64,000 nt of DNA from CADEED01 sp035765415 (lineage in GTDB: Bacteria > Pseudomonadota > Gammaproteobacteria > Steroidobacterales > Steroidobacteraceae), in NCBI GenBank assembly GCA_035765415.1, contig DASTXR010000083.1, forward strand, positions 62,001 to 126,000, given 5' to 3'. The notes beneath the pieces are model-generated. The model did no database searches and was not told the DNA's origin. It worked only from the letters and a program-made list of their open reading frames with translations. Position numbers and translations under genes: made by a program. Below are positions 33,723 to 42,181 of the stretch, in pieces (position 1 is the first letter of the stretch; each line of letters opens with the position of its first letter).

Positions 33723-34859
33723 CTAGTCAGGATCGGTGGAATCTGCCGAACGGTCTTTCTTCAGTTTCTGTGCCAGCGCATGCGCGGCATCCGCCGCGAC
33801 CGCGGCAACGCCAAGCAGGTTGAATGGATAGTAGACGAGCGTCCGGTATTCGCGGACTTCACGCGACCAGATGGTGAGCCATTTCTCGACCTTGCCCAGG
33901 AGCTCGACGCCTGCGACGCGCGATCCGCAGGCGTGGCGCATCACCTCCCACATGAGCTGCACGCCAGGGGAGTGCTCCGACCACTTTTCGTCGTAACCGA
34001 CCTTGTAGATCCAGTATCGCGAGGCATGTTCGATGATCAACTGCATCGCGATGCCCGTGCCGTCCACGCGCAGGAACGCGATGCGCAGTTGTCCATTGGC
34101 TGCCATGCGCCGCGCATAGTCATGGAAAAAGGTGCGCAGGCGTCCGGTGCGCAGCAGCGTGGAGCCGCCCCGCGCCTTCCAGCTCGACGCTTCGATGACC
34201 ATCGCCTCTTCGAGTTCGGCGGCGACCGACGTTACCGAGGGTGTGCGCAGGTCGAACGTAACCTGCCCGGCGCGTTCGAGACCGCGGCGGGCGCGTCGGA
34301 AATCGTGGCGGCGGCGCGAAGACAACCGCGCTTCGAATGCCGCCACGTCTCCGTCGCCCGCGAAGGTGACCGCAGGTGCGGCCGGGGCGGCGATCTCGTA
34401 GAGGACACCGCGGCGCCTCGCCGCGCGCGCCAGCGCGGGGCGCAACGCATCCGCGAAAGGCATGCGTTGCAGGATGAACGGCCGGCGCCGGTCGATGAGC
34501 GCCTCGCAAAGGTGTTCCAGCGCCTGCGCGTCGCGATACAACAGGCCCGAAGGCTCGTGCAGCGCGCGCACGCCGAGTGGCTGCAACCTTGCGACGCCGG
34601 CGCGAAGGTCGGTTCCGAGCGGGGCCACGGCCGCAAGCGCACCACCTCGACGCAACGCCAGCGTCTCGGTCGGCATCCCGAAGGTGTGCGCCGCCGCGGC
34701 AAACCATTCTGGTGCAAGCAGCGGGTTTGCCTGCGATTGCGGCAATTCTTTCCATTCCCGCGCCAGCGCATCGATGGCCCTGCCGTCGCGCAGGACCTCG
34801 ATCGAATATCCGTCGGTGTTGCCCAAGTCGTGGTGGAGGGTTGTTAGCGTGCGGTGCAC
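33723..34859 (-). CDS. FemAB/CelD-like N-acyltransferase (GNAT_6 fold)
   Basis: A protein of about 378 residues. It shows the CelD/FemAB arrangement: WKELPQSQANPLLAPEWFAAAA near the start; a basic FRRARRGLERAG helix; WKARGG...; FHDYARRMAANGQLRIAFLRVDG; then YKVGYDEKWSEHSPGVQLMWEVMRHA and a terminal LLGKVEKWLTIW block. The start is uncertain: GTG at 34859 is used here; GTG at 34985 (42 residues longer) and TTG at 34826 are alternatives and none has a strong ribosome site. Such proteins usually act in polysaccharide or lipid modification. No partner glycosylation genes are visible. It is separate from the XrtA-type FemAB gene at 15.2 kb. Confidence 0.75.
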   Translation of the reverse strand: MHRTLTTLHHDLGNTDGYSIEVLRDGRAIDALAREWKELPQSQANPLLAPEWFAAAAHTFGMPTETLALRRGGALAAVAPLGTDLRAGVARLQPLGVRALHEPSGLLYRDAQALEHLCEALIDRRRPFILQRMPFADALRPALARAARRRGVLYEIAAPAAPAVTFAGDGDVAAFEARLSSRRRHDFRRARRGLERAGQVTFDLRTPSVTSVAAELEEAMVIEASSWKARGGSTLLRTGRLRTFFHDYARRMAANGQLRIAFLRVDGTGIAMQLIIEHASRYWIYKVGYDEKWSEHSPGVQLMWEVMRHACGSRVAGVELLGKVEKWLTIWSREVREYRTLVYYPFNLLGVAAVAADAAHALAQKLKKDRSADSTDPD

Positions 34860-35346
34860 TCGCCGGAAATCACACCTGATTCGCGGCGGCCGCGGCAGTC
34901 CGGTTGGGGTGGGTTGGTCATGGGCGTTCGATCTGCCGCCTTGTAGCCGATGCCCTACAACCGCGCAAACTGCCTTTCGCCGCACCGGTCTAACTATCTT
35001 CGCGGCGCCGGCGCCGTCCCGCCCCGCGGGCTATCGAAGTTTCGCGCGCGCCAATCGCATTGCGGCATGCGCGCGCTCCCGCGCCGCGACAGGTGAGAGA
35101 AAAAATCGACTCGTGACACATTGCTATTAGGCATCGAGATTGCGTAGCGGATGTTTGCCGCTGTGCGCCTGCACAAAACGAAAGGCCAATACGTGCAATG
35201 CGCAACGGCAAATTTTTCACACATCCGCTCGCTCTCGAGACCACCGTACGTACTTTCCACCATGAACTAGTTCGCGCGACTCACGCGAGTGAGTGGAGCT
35301 GCCGACTCTCTTTCTGCGCCGCGCAGAACTCAATCGGAGAACGAAT
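34860..35346. other. 487-bp intergenic region with a large dyad
   Basis: A divergent spacer between the CelD-like gene and the exported-protein operon. No credible gene is visible. The main structure is the dyad at 35135-35237; the plus-strand start at 35347 is preceded by CGGAGAAC. Confidence 0.6.
35135..35237. repeat. About 103-bp imperfect palindrome (long hairpin)
   Basis: Nested inverted repeats. The outer arms are CGAGATTGCGTAGCGGATGT (35135-35154) and the complement of ACATCCGCTCGCTCTCG (35221-35237), with three insertions. The inner arms are 35155-35174 and 35193-35211 (TTGCCG...TGCAC/GTGCA...CGGCAA), around an 18-nt loop. The inner right arm is followed by ATTTTT, so the inner hairpin resembles an intrinsic terminator on the + strand. 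It may also be a structured leader or a REP/MITE-type element. Confidence 0.55.
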
Positions 35347-35937
35347 ATGAGAATAATCAGTTTAGCCTTGTGTGCCGGATTGATAGCCGCGTGCCTCGCA
35401 AGTACCCCTGCGTACGCGACCACCGTCAAACACCTCGATCTCACGCAGATGACGGCGTCCGCTGCCCGCGTGTTCCGGGGCACCGTCACGGACGTGCGCG
35501 CGGGATCCGTCAAGGTCGGCGGAGGAGTGCTGGCCACCACTATCTATCGCATTCGCGTGACCGAGACCTTCAAGGGTGAGTTTGCGACGTTCAAGGACAT
35601 CACCTATGCCGACGTCGAAATGATCGGCAGCGACAAGACCGGGTCGAATGGCACCGGCCTGCGTCACTTTCCGGTCTTCCGCGACATGCCTCGCCTGCAG
35701 AGCGGGCAGGACTACCTGCTCTTCCTCACCGCCGAGAGCAGCATCGCGCTCTCGAGCCCGGTCGGGCTCGCACAAGGCCTCTTCGACATCGATACGTCCG
35801 AGCCGAGTCAGCCCACGGCCAATCGCATGAACAATGCCGGCCTGGCAGCAGACATCACGAAAGGCCCGCTGCCGTATGCCGAGCTCGCGGAGCGCGTGCG
35901 CACGATCGTCGCCACGCAGGAAGGAGAACAGCGATGA
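35347..35937 (+). CDS. Exported protein of unknown function, coupled to the metzincin-like gene
   Basis: A 196-residue protein with a clear signal peptide (1-25, ...STPAYA). The mature sequence runs AARVFRGTVTDVRAGSVKVGGGVLATTIYRIRVTETFKG, then RDMPRLQSGQDYLLFLTAESSIALSSPVGLAQGLFDI. This resembles the OB-like 'VxGxVxxVxS...YxxxVxxxxKG...GxxYLLFL' pattern seen in several secreted proteins of unknown function. The start at 35347 follows GGAGAACGAAT. The downstream gene starts in the last codons (ATGA overlap), so the pair is translationally coupled; a role as chaperone, inhibitor or partner of the metallopeptidase is a reasonable guess only. Confidence 0.75.
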   Translation: MRIISLALCAGLIAACLASTPAYATTVKHLDLTQMTASAARVFRGTVTDVRAGSVKVGGGVLATTIYRIRVTETFKGEFATFKDITYADVEMIGSDKTGSNGTGLRHFPVFRDMPRLQSGQDYLLFLTAESSIALSSPVGLAQGLFDIDTSEPSQPTANRMNNAGLAADITKGPLPYAELAERVRTIVATQEGEQR

Positions 35938-38669
35938 ACACCTTCAAGCGACTTGCGCTCGCCGCATTGGCGGCGCCGCTGTTTGTCATCGCACCCGCCC
36001 ACGCGGGCGGCCCGCTCGCAAATTGCAGCGACGGCGTGCCATTCCTCTGGGCCAACGGCGGCCAGGGCATCGTCTGGAACGCCGACCAGGGTGGCCTCGG
36101 TGAGCTGACCAAGGCCCAGGCCGACGAACTCGTCGGCGATTCCTTCGGGCAGTGGCAAGACGTCGCGAGCTCGACCATCAGCTTTGCCCAGGGCGCCAAT
36201 CTGCCGGTCGACGTCGACGAAACCAACTTCCTCACGTACTTCGACGCCGCCGCGCCCGACGGTCTCTCCGCCATCGTCTATGACGATACCGGGGAGATTT
36301 TCGAGCTGCTGTTCGGCGTCGACTCAGGCGTGCTCGGATTCGCCGGGCCTGAGTTCGGCGACCCCGCCGCCTGCACGATCCTGGAAGGCCTCGCGTTCCT
36401 GAACGGTCCGGAATTCACCCCGGCGGATCTCAATGCCGGCTTCGCGATCATGGTCCACGAGTTCGGTCACTTCAGTAACCTCTCGCACACGCAGACCAAC
36501 GGCGGAATCCTGCTCGGCATCGCCGTGGGTACGCCCGAGACCAGTGGGCCTGCGCCGTTCAACACGTTCGGAACTCCGACCGTCGCGGACTTCGTCAACA
36601 ACGGTCTGCTCGAGACCATGTATCCGTTCTTCTTCGGCAGTGAGTTCGGCGAGGAAACCCCGGCGCTCGACGACGTGATGTCGGTGTCGCGGCTCTATCC
36701 GGAGCCTGGCTACTTCGCGACCACGGCCAGTGTGGCGGGCAACATCCTCGGCCCCAACGGCACCACGCGGCTCTCGGGCGTCAATGTCATCGCGCGTAAC
36801 GTCGCCAACCCGTTCCTCGACGCGGTCTCGGCGTTGTCCGGCGATTTCACCGATGCCGTCGATCCCACGGTGAGCGCAGTGGTGGGAACGTACCGCTTCA
36901 CCGGGCTGACTCCCGGTGCGCAATACGCGGTCTTCGTCGACGAGATCCTGGAAGGCGGGTTCTCGACGCCGCCGCGGCTCCTGCCGGGACCGGAGGAGTT
37001 CCACAGTGGCGCCGCGGAGTCGAACAATGACGCGCCTGGCACGTTCACCGCGGTGATGGCGGCGGCAGGAGCCACCAGCGCCGGGGTCAACGTCATCTTC
37101 AACGTTCCGCAGCCGGGCCAGCCGCTGCCGGTCGGTGACGATGGCTTCGTCGAGCTGTTCCCGCCGTTCCCGATCGACTTTTGCGGGCAGCGCTTCACGT
37201 CGCTGTTCGTGAATGGCAACGGCAACGTCACGTTCGGCCGCTCCGACGGTGCTTTCTCGGAAACGACGCTCGCGCACTTGAACGGGCCGCCCAGGATCGC
37301 GGCGCTGTGGGACGACCTGAATGCCGGCGCCGCCGGCACCGTCACGTTCGATCAGTCGGCAGACAGCTTCGTCGTGCGCTGGGATGGCGTGCCCGAGTTT
37401 CCCTCCGTCGGCTCGAACACATTCTCCATCACGATCAACCGGAAGAACCTGCTCGGCGACGTTCTGGGCGCAGCCGGCAATCCCTTCTCGATCGCCTATG
37501 GCACGCTGAGCGCCGCGGACGGCCTGGCCGGCTATAGCTGCGGCAGCGTGCAAACCAGCGGCTTCGAGCAGGAATCCGACTTCAGCTTCTCCAGCGGGCT
37601 GATCGGCAGCGTGATTCCCGTGCCCGCGATCTTCGAAGAGTTCGTGGGAACGGGCGCCACGGAAACAGTGGACCTCCGCGGTACGCTGAGCTTCCGCGGC
37701 GTGAACCGCATCGTCGACCTGACCGAGCTCGTCCGGCGCAACGACAGCATCGCCAACGCAACGCCGCTGCCCCGTTTGCCGTTCGACAGCGCGAATCCCG
37801 CGTTCGCAACGGTCATCGACGCGGATCGCGACGATGTCGACTTCTACAGCTTCCGCGTCAGCGCGGGTGACGTGCTGGCGGTCGAAGTGGTGCGCGGTGG
37901 CGTCGACAGTGTCATCGGCATCTTCGATGCCGACACCGGCGAATTGCTGGTCACGGACGATGACGGCGGCAACGGCCTGTTGTCACGGCTCGTGGTCCAG
38001 GCCGACGCCGATCAGCGGCTGGCGGTCGCAGTGTCGACGTTCCCGGATCTCACGTTCGTGGGCACGGGTGAATCGGCCGGGCGTTATTCGCTGTACATCA
38101 ACAAGTACCGCGGCACGCCGATCACCATCGGCGACGACGCCACGGTGCCGGTGACGCTGACCAGGCCATTCAGCTTCCAGGGCCAGTCGCACAGCTCGGT
38201 GTTCGTGAACTCGAACGGCAGCCTCTCGTTCGGCGCCGGAGACACGAGTTTCTCGGCCAGCGTGCCGGCGTTCCTGGCCGGACCGCCACGAATCTCGGCG
38301 TTGTGGACCGACCTCGATCCGACGGGCTCACTGGGAAATCCGGGCGTGGTGCTGGTCGACACGGAGGCGAGGCCGGCCGCCGTACATTTCGTCAGTGTCA
38401 GCCAGTTCTTCTCCAGCAACCCTAACTACTTCACCGCCGAGCTTCAGGACAGGGGCGGGGTCGCGATCAAGTGGGGGCCGACGGCGCGCGGTGCGGCTCT
38501 CGTGGGCACGACGCCCGGCGGAGGCGCCGCCGATCCGGGGCCGACCGACCTGAGCAAACGCGGACTGCGGCCCGCCATCGGAACCGTGTACGAGAACTTC
38601 CAGTTCAACGTCACGTCGCGAGGGGTCAGCAACTTCGATCTGTTCTTCGACGAGGTCAGGAACAGGTAA
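35934..38669 (+). CDS. Secreted metzincin-like protein with two NIDO-like domains and a PPC domain
   Basis: A 911-residue exported protein. The signal peptide ends near residue 24 (PAHAGG). A metallopeptidase-like domain (about 30-260) has HEFGHFSNLSH (175-185), the HExxHxxxxxH metzincin spacing but with Asn in place of the usual Gly, and a possible Met-turn in DDVMSVSRLYP (about 250). A beta-rich linker follows. Two nidogen-like domains lie at about 398-570 and 725-905 (FTSLFVNGNGNVTFG and HSSVFVNSNGSLSFG, each with GPPRIxALWxDL). Between them is a PPC-type domain (about 600-710, DRDDVDFYSFRVSAGDVLAVEV). The start overlaps the stop of the upstream exported-protein gene by 4 nt. Adhesion plus proteolysis is likely. 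No PEP-CTERM or type IX sorting signal is seen. Confidence 0.82.
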   Translation: MNTFKRLALAALAAPLFVIAPAHAGGPLANCSDGVPFLWANGGQGIVWNADQGGLGELTKAQADELVGDSFGQWQDVASSTISFAQGANLPVDVDETNFLTYFDAAAPDGLSAIVYDDTGEIFELLFGVDSGVLGFAGPEFGDPAACTILEGLAFLNGPEFTPADLNAGFAIMVHEFGHFSNLSHTQTNGGILLGIAVGTPETSGPAPFNTFGTPTVADFVNNGLLETMYPFFFGSEFGEETPALDDVMSVSRLYPEPGYFATTASVAGNILGPNGTTRLSGVNVIARNVANPFLDAVSALSGDFTDAVDPTVSAVVGTYRFTGLTPGAQYAVFVDEILEGGFSTPPRLLPGPEEFHSGAAESNNDAPGTFTAVMAAAGATSAGVNVIFNVPQPGQPLPVGDDGFVELFPPFPIDFCGQRFTSLFVNGNGNVTFGRSDGAFSETTLAHLNGPPRIAALWDDLNAGAAGTVTFDQSADSFVVRWDGVPEFPSVGSNTFSITINRKNLLGDVLGAAGNPFSIAYGTLSAADGLAGYSCGSVQTSGFEQESDFSFSSGLIGSVIPVPAIFEEFVGTGATETVDLRGTLSFRGVNRIVDLTELVRRNDSIANATPLPRLPFDSANPAFATVIDADRDDVDFYSFRVSAGDVLAVEVVRGGVDSVIGIFDADTGELLVTDDDGGNGLLSRLVVQADADQRLAVAVSTFPDLTFVGTGESAGRYSLYINKYRGTPITIGDDATVPVTLTRPFSFQGQSHSSVFVNSNGSLSFGAGDTSFSASVPAFLAGPPRISALWTDLDPTGSLGNPGVVLVDTEARPAAVHFVSVSQFFSSNPNYFTAELQDRGGVAIKWGPTARGAALVGTTPGGGAADPGPTDLSKRGLRPAIGTVYENFQFNVTSRGVSNFDLFFDEVRNR

Positions 38670-38832
38670 TCGAACGCAGCGCTTCCGCGCCGGGCCGGCC
38701 GCCATCGTGCGGCCGGCCCGGCACGGCGACGATCCTGATGTAGGACAGGATCTGACTTCACTGGGCCTTCTCTCATGGCAACTCGACGCGCCATCATCAG
38801 TCAAAGCCATGTCCTTGGGACAGGGAGCGCTG

Positions 38833-40632
38833 ATGCAGGAAGTCGAGCGAACACCTGCGGACGATGGTCACGCAGCCGGCCTGGTGGCGGTCACCGCGGT
38901 GCTTGCGTTGAGCGCTTGTGGTGGCGGCGGCGAGAGTAGCGGTTCGCCTTCTCCGGGTGCGGGGAATGCAGGTCCGCCGCCCATTCCGCCCACTCCCATT
39001 CCGCCTCCGCCCGCGGCCGGTCCGGCGCCGCCGCCGCCGCGCGATGTAATTCCTTCAACCGACGCGGAAGCTGCGCGTTTCGTATTGCAGGCGCAGTTCT
39101 CGGTGAGCGATGCGGACATCACCGCGCTCAGGAGTGCAGGTGTGCTCGCGTGGCTGAACGCGCGCTACAGCGAGCCGGCCGGCCAGACCGGCGTCGCCTG
39201 GCTCGATTCGCGCGGCCACAACGCCATCACGGAAGAGCGGCGCTATCGCGCGCACGAATACGGCGATCACATGATCTGGAATCAACTGATCGCCGGCCCG
39301 GACCAGATGCGCAAGCGCATGGCGCTCGCATTATCGGAAATGTTCGTCGTGTCCTCGACGCCTTTCACCTCGCTGTATCCCTCGTGCCTGATCGCCGCCT
39401 ACTGGGATGTGCTCACCGCGCATGCGTTTGGCAACTTCCGCCAGCTGCTCGAGGCGCTCACCCTCAATGCCGCGATGGGTTCGTTCCTCAACACGCGCGG
39501 CAATCTCAGGGAGGACTCGCGCGGCCGGCAGCCCGACGAGAACTACGCACGCGAGGTGATGCAGCTCTTCACGATCGGCCTGTACGAGCTCAACGCCGAC
39601 GGCACGCACAAGTCCGGCGCCGACAACAAACCGGTGGAAACCTACGGCCAGGCAGACGTCACCAACCTCGCGCGAGTGTTCACGGGATACGACAACGACA
39701 CTGTGTCCAACGGCGGCACCACCACCACCGTCTCGTGGGAAAGAAACCCGGTGCCCAGCACGCATCTCGCCACCAATCCCATGCGGTTCATCGCCAGCAG
39801 GCATTCCACGGCGGAGGTGAATTTTCTCGGCACGAAGATCACCGGCACCACTCCCGGCCAGGACGCCCTGCACATCGCGCTCGACCGGCTCTTCTATCAC
39901 GACAACACGGGCCCGTTCTTCGCGCGGCAGATGATCCAGCGCCTGGTGACCAGCAATCCTTCGCCTGCCTACGTGCAGCGCGTCGCGACCGTGTTCGGCA
40001 ACAACGGCGCGGGTGTGCGCGGCGACCTCAAGGCGGTCTGGACCGCCATTCTCACGGACGAAGAAGCGCGCGCCATGCCTGCCGCCGCCGACACGATGTT
40101 CGGCAAGATGCGTGAGCCCATCGTGCGTTTCGTACAATTCGCGCGCACCGTGGAGGCTGCTTCCACCAGCGGCGCGTACGCCATCGGCGATCTGTCGGAG
40201 CCCGACACCTTGTTAGGCCAGAGCCCGCTGCGATCGCCATCGGTGTTCAACTTCTTCAGGCCCGGGTACGTGCCGCCGAACACCGCCATCGCGGCGGCTG
40301 GCAAGGTGGCGCCCGAATTCCAGTTGCACAATGAAACCAGCACGTCGGGTTACATCAACTTCATGCAGCGGGTAACCCGCAATGGCCTCGGCGACGTGAG
40401 GCCTGCCTACAGCACGCTGCTTCCGTTCGCGCACGATGTTCCGGCGGTGATCGACTGGCTCGACCTGCGGCTCACGGCCAACCAGTTGTCGAGCCAGACG
40501 CGCGCCGTGCTCACGACGGCGCTCGCGACGTTCAACATCACCGCGCAGAGCAGCGACAGCGCCCGGCTCGACATGCTCGCAACCGCCTGCTTCCTCGTCA
40601 TGATTTCTCCTGACTACCTGGTGCAAAAATGA
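38833..40632 (+). CDS. DUF1800 family lipoprotein
   Basis: A 599-residue protein. A signal with lipobox (ALSACGGGG, Cys about 33) is followed by a Gly/Ser/Pro tether, then the DUF1800 domain (about 75-590). Typical blocks are AARFVLQAQFSVSDADI, HMIWNQLIAGPDQMRKRMALALSEMFVVS, PDENYAREVMQLFTIGLYELN, TNLARVFTGYDND and RQMIQRLVTSNPSPAYVQRVA. The start at 38833 is chosen because GGAG lies 5 nt upstream; an ATG at 38809 would add 8 residues. The gene overlaps DUF1501 by 4 nt, as is common for this pair across bacteria. The pair's function is unknown; exported, cell-envelope association is likely. Confidence 0.88.
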   Translation: MQEVERTPADDGHAAGLVAVTAVLALSACGGGGESSGSPSPGAGNAGPPPIPPTPIPPPPAAGPAPPPPRDVIPSTDAEAARFVLQAQFSVSDADITALRSAGVLAWLNARYSEPAGQTGVAWLDSRGHNAITEERRYRAHEYGDHMIWNQLIAGPDQMRKRMALALSEMFVVSSTPFTSLYPSCLIAAYWDVLTAHAFGNFRQLLEALTLNAAMGSFLNTRGNLREDSRGRQPDENYAREVMQLFTIGLYELNADGTHKSGADNKPVETYGQADVTNLARVFTGYDNDTVSNGGTTTTVSWERNPVPSTHLATNPMRFIASRHSTAEVNFLGTKITGTTPGQDALHIALDRLFYHDNTGPFFARQMIQRLVTSNPSPAYVQRVATVFGNNGAGVRGDLKAVWTAILTDEEARAMPAAADTMFGKMREPIVRFVQFARTVEAASTSGAYAIGDLSEPDTLLGQSPLRSPSVFNFFRPGYVPPNTAIAAAGKVAPEFQLHNETSTSGYINFMQRVTRNGLGDVRPAYSTLLPFAHDVPAVIDWLDLRLTANQLSSQTRAVLTTALATFNITAQSSDSARLDMLATACFLVMISPDYLVQK

Positions 40633-42017
40633 GTCTCTGGACCCGCCGTCTCGTCCTGCAACGGGCCATGCACCTGTCGGCCATGGGCGTGGCGACGCCG
40701 CTTGCGATCAATCTCGCCGCCTTCGGCGAGGCCGCGGCCTTCGACGCCACCGACTACAAGGCGCTGGTATGCGTGTTCATGTACGGCGGCAACGACCATG
40801 CCAACACCGTGGTGCCCTACGATCCGGCTAACTACGCGCTGTATCACCAGATCCGGGCGGGCGCCGCCGGCGAAGACGCAGCCGGCATCGCGCTGGCGCG
40901 CGCGGATCTCGCCGCCACGGCGCTCACGCCGCTCGATGGGGCGGTGCTCACCGACAACCTGCAGTTCGCGCTGGCGCCGCAACTCACCGGGCTCAAGTCA
41001 CTGTTCGATGCGGGACGCGTGGCGATCCAGCTCAACGTGGGGCCGTTGGTGCAGCCGACGACGCTGGCGCAGTACCGCAGCTCGAACCGGGCGGCCAATC
41101 CGCTGCCGCCCAAGCTCTTTTCACACAACGATCAGCAATCCGTCTGGCAGTCGGATGGCAGCGAGGGGTCGACCAATGGCTGGGGAGGGCGGCTCGGCGA
41201 CATCGCGCTTTCGAGCAATTCGGCGAATGCGCAGCTCACCTGCATTTCCGCGAGCAGCAACGCGGTGTTCGTCGCGGGGCGCGATGCGCTCCAGTACCAG
41301 ATCAGCGGAAGCGGTGCGATCCGCGTCAGCGCGCTCGGCGGGGCGTTGCGCAACGCGGTGAACGCCATCGTCACGCGGCAAAGCTCGCACGTGCTGGAAA
41401 ACGAATGCGCCGCCGTCACGCGGCGCTCGATCGAGCTCGAGAGCACGGTCAATACCGCGCTCGGCGGCGTGACGCTGACCACCGCGTTCCCGGCTAACAA
41501 TCCGCTCGCCCGGCAGATGCGCGTGGTGGCGCGATTGATCGGCGCCAACGCGACGCTCGGCGTGAAGCGCCAGGTTTTCTTCGTGTCGCTCGGCGGCTTC
41601 GACAATCACAACTCGCTCATGGCGGATCATCAAAGGCTCATGACGCGCATCGACGGCGCCATGAGCGCGTTTTATGCGGCCACCGTCGAACTCGGCGTCG
41701 CGGACAAGGTCACCACGTTCACGGCCTCGGACTTCGGCCGCACCCTGTCATCGAACTCCGATGGCTCGGACCATGGCTGGGGCTCGCATCATTTCGTGAT
41801 GGGGGGCGCGGTGCGGGGTGGGCGCTTTTATGGAACCGCGCCGCACGTGTCCACGGAGACCGACGACCAGGTCGGGCAGGGGCGGTTGCTGCCCAGCACC
41901 GCCGTGGACCAGTTCGGCGCGACCCTGGCGCAATGGTTCGGCTGCAGCCCCTCGGAACTGCCCGGGATTCTCCCTAACATTGGCAACTTCCCGAGCAACA
42001 CCCTGGCGTTTCTCTAG
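40629..42017 (+). CDS. DUF1501 family exported protein, partner of the DUF1800 gene
   Basis: A 462-residue protein of the DUF1501 family (alkaline phosphatase/sulfatase-like fold). Visible blocks are VCVFMYGGNDHANTVVPYD (about 47-65), KLFSHNDQQSVWQSDG, FFVSLGGFDNHNSLMADHQRLM, and FTASDFGRTLSSNSDGSDHGWGSHHFVMGG, the conserved C-terminal DUF1501 signature. The N-terminus (LWTRRLVLQRAMHL...GVATPLAINLAAF) resembles a Tat signal. The ATG overlaps the DUF1800 stop (ATGA), so the two are translationally coupled. Members are found beside DUF1800 in many genomes; the biochemical role is unknown. Confidence 0.88.
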   Translation: MSLWTRRLVLQRAMHLSAMGVATPLAINLAAFGEAAAFDATDYKALVCVFMYGGNDHANTVVPYDPANYALYHQIRAGAAGEDAAGIALARADLAATALTPLDGAVLTDNLQFALAPQLTGLKSLFDAGRVAIQLNVGPLVQPTTLAQYRSSNRAANPLPPKLFSHNDQQSVWQSDGSEGSTNGWGGRLGDIALSSNSANAQLTCISASSNAVFVAGRDALQYQISGSGAIRVSALGGALRNAVNAIVTRQSSHVLENECAAVTRRSIELESTVNTALGGVTLTTAFPANNPLARQMRVVARLIGANATLGVKRQVFFVSLGGFDNHNSLMADHQRLMTRIDGAMSAFYAATVELGVADKVTTFTASDFGRTLSSNSDGSDHGWGSHHFVMGGAVRGGRFYGTAPHVSTETDDQVGQGRLLPSTAVDQFGATLAQWFGCSPSELPGILPNIGNFPSNTLAFL

Positions 42018-42031
42018 TTCGCGCCCCTAGG

Positions 42032-42051
42032 ATTCCGTCAAATATCGGAAT
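42032..42051 (+). terminator. Weak hairpin 3' of the DUF1501 gene
   Basis: ATTCCG (42032-42037) and CGGAAT (42046-42051) with an 8-nt loop, 15 nt after the stop codon. The stem is short and no U-run follows, so a role as terminator or operator for the next gene is uncertain. Confidence 0.3.
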
Positions 42052-42181
42052 TGGCCTACACAAAAGCGTGAACTGGGCAGGCACACTGCGGCGCGCTTTC
42101 ATCGAATCTGACGCCAGGGATGCGAGTACGGGTGCCACAGGCGCCTGGCTCGGAGAATGGGAGCGGTTCAGAAGGGCGCTC

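Noticed and set aside
33717..33728. A 12-bp perfect palindrome GACTAGCTAGTC
   Set aside because: It covers the stop codon of the CelD-like gene and its first 3' bases; short enough to be chance in this much sequence.
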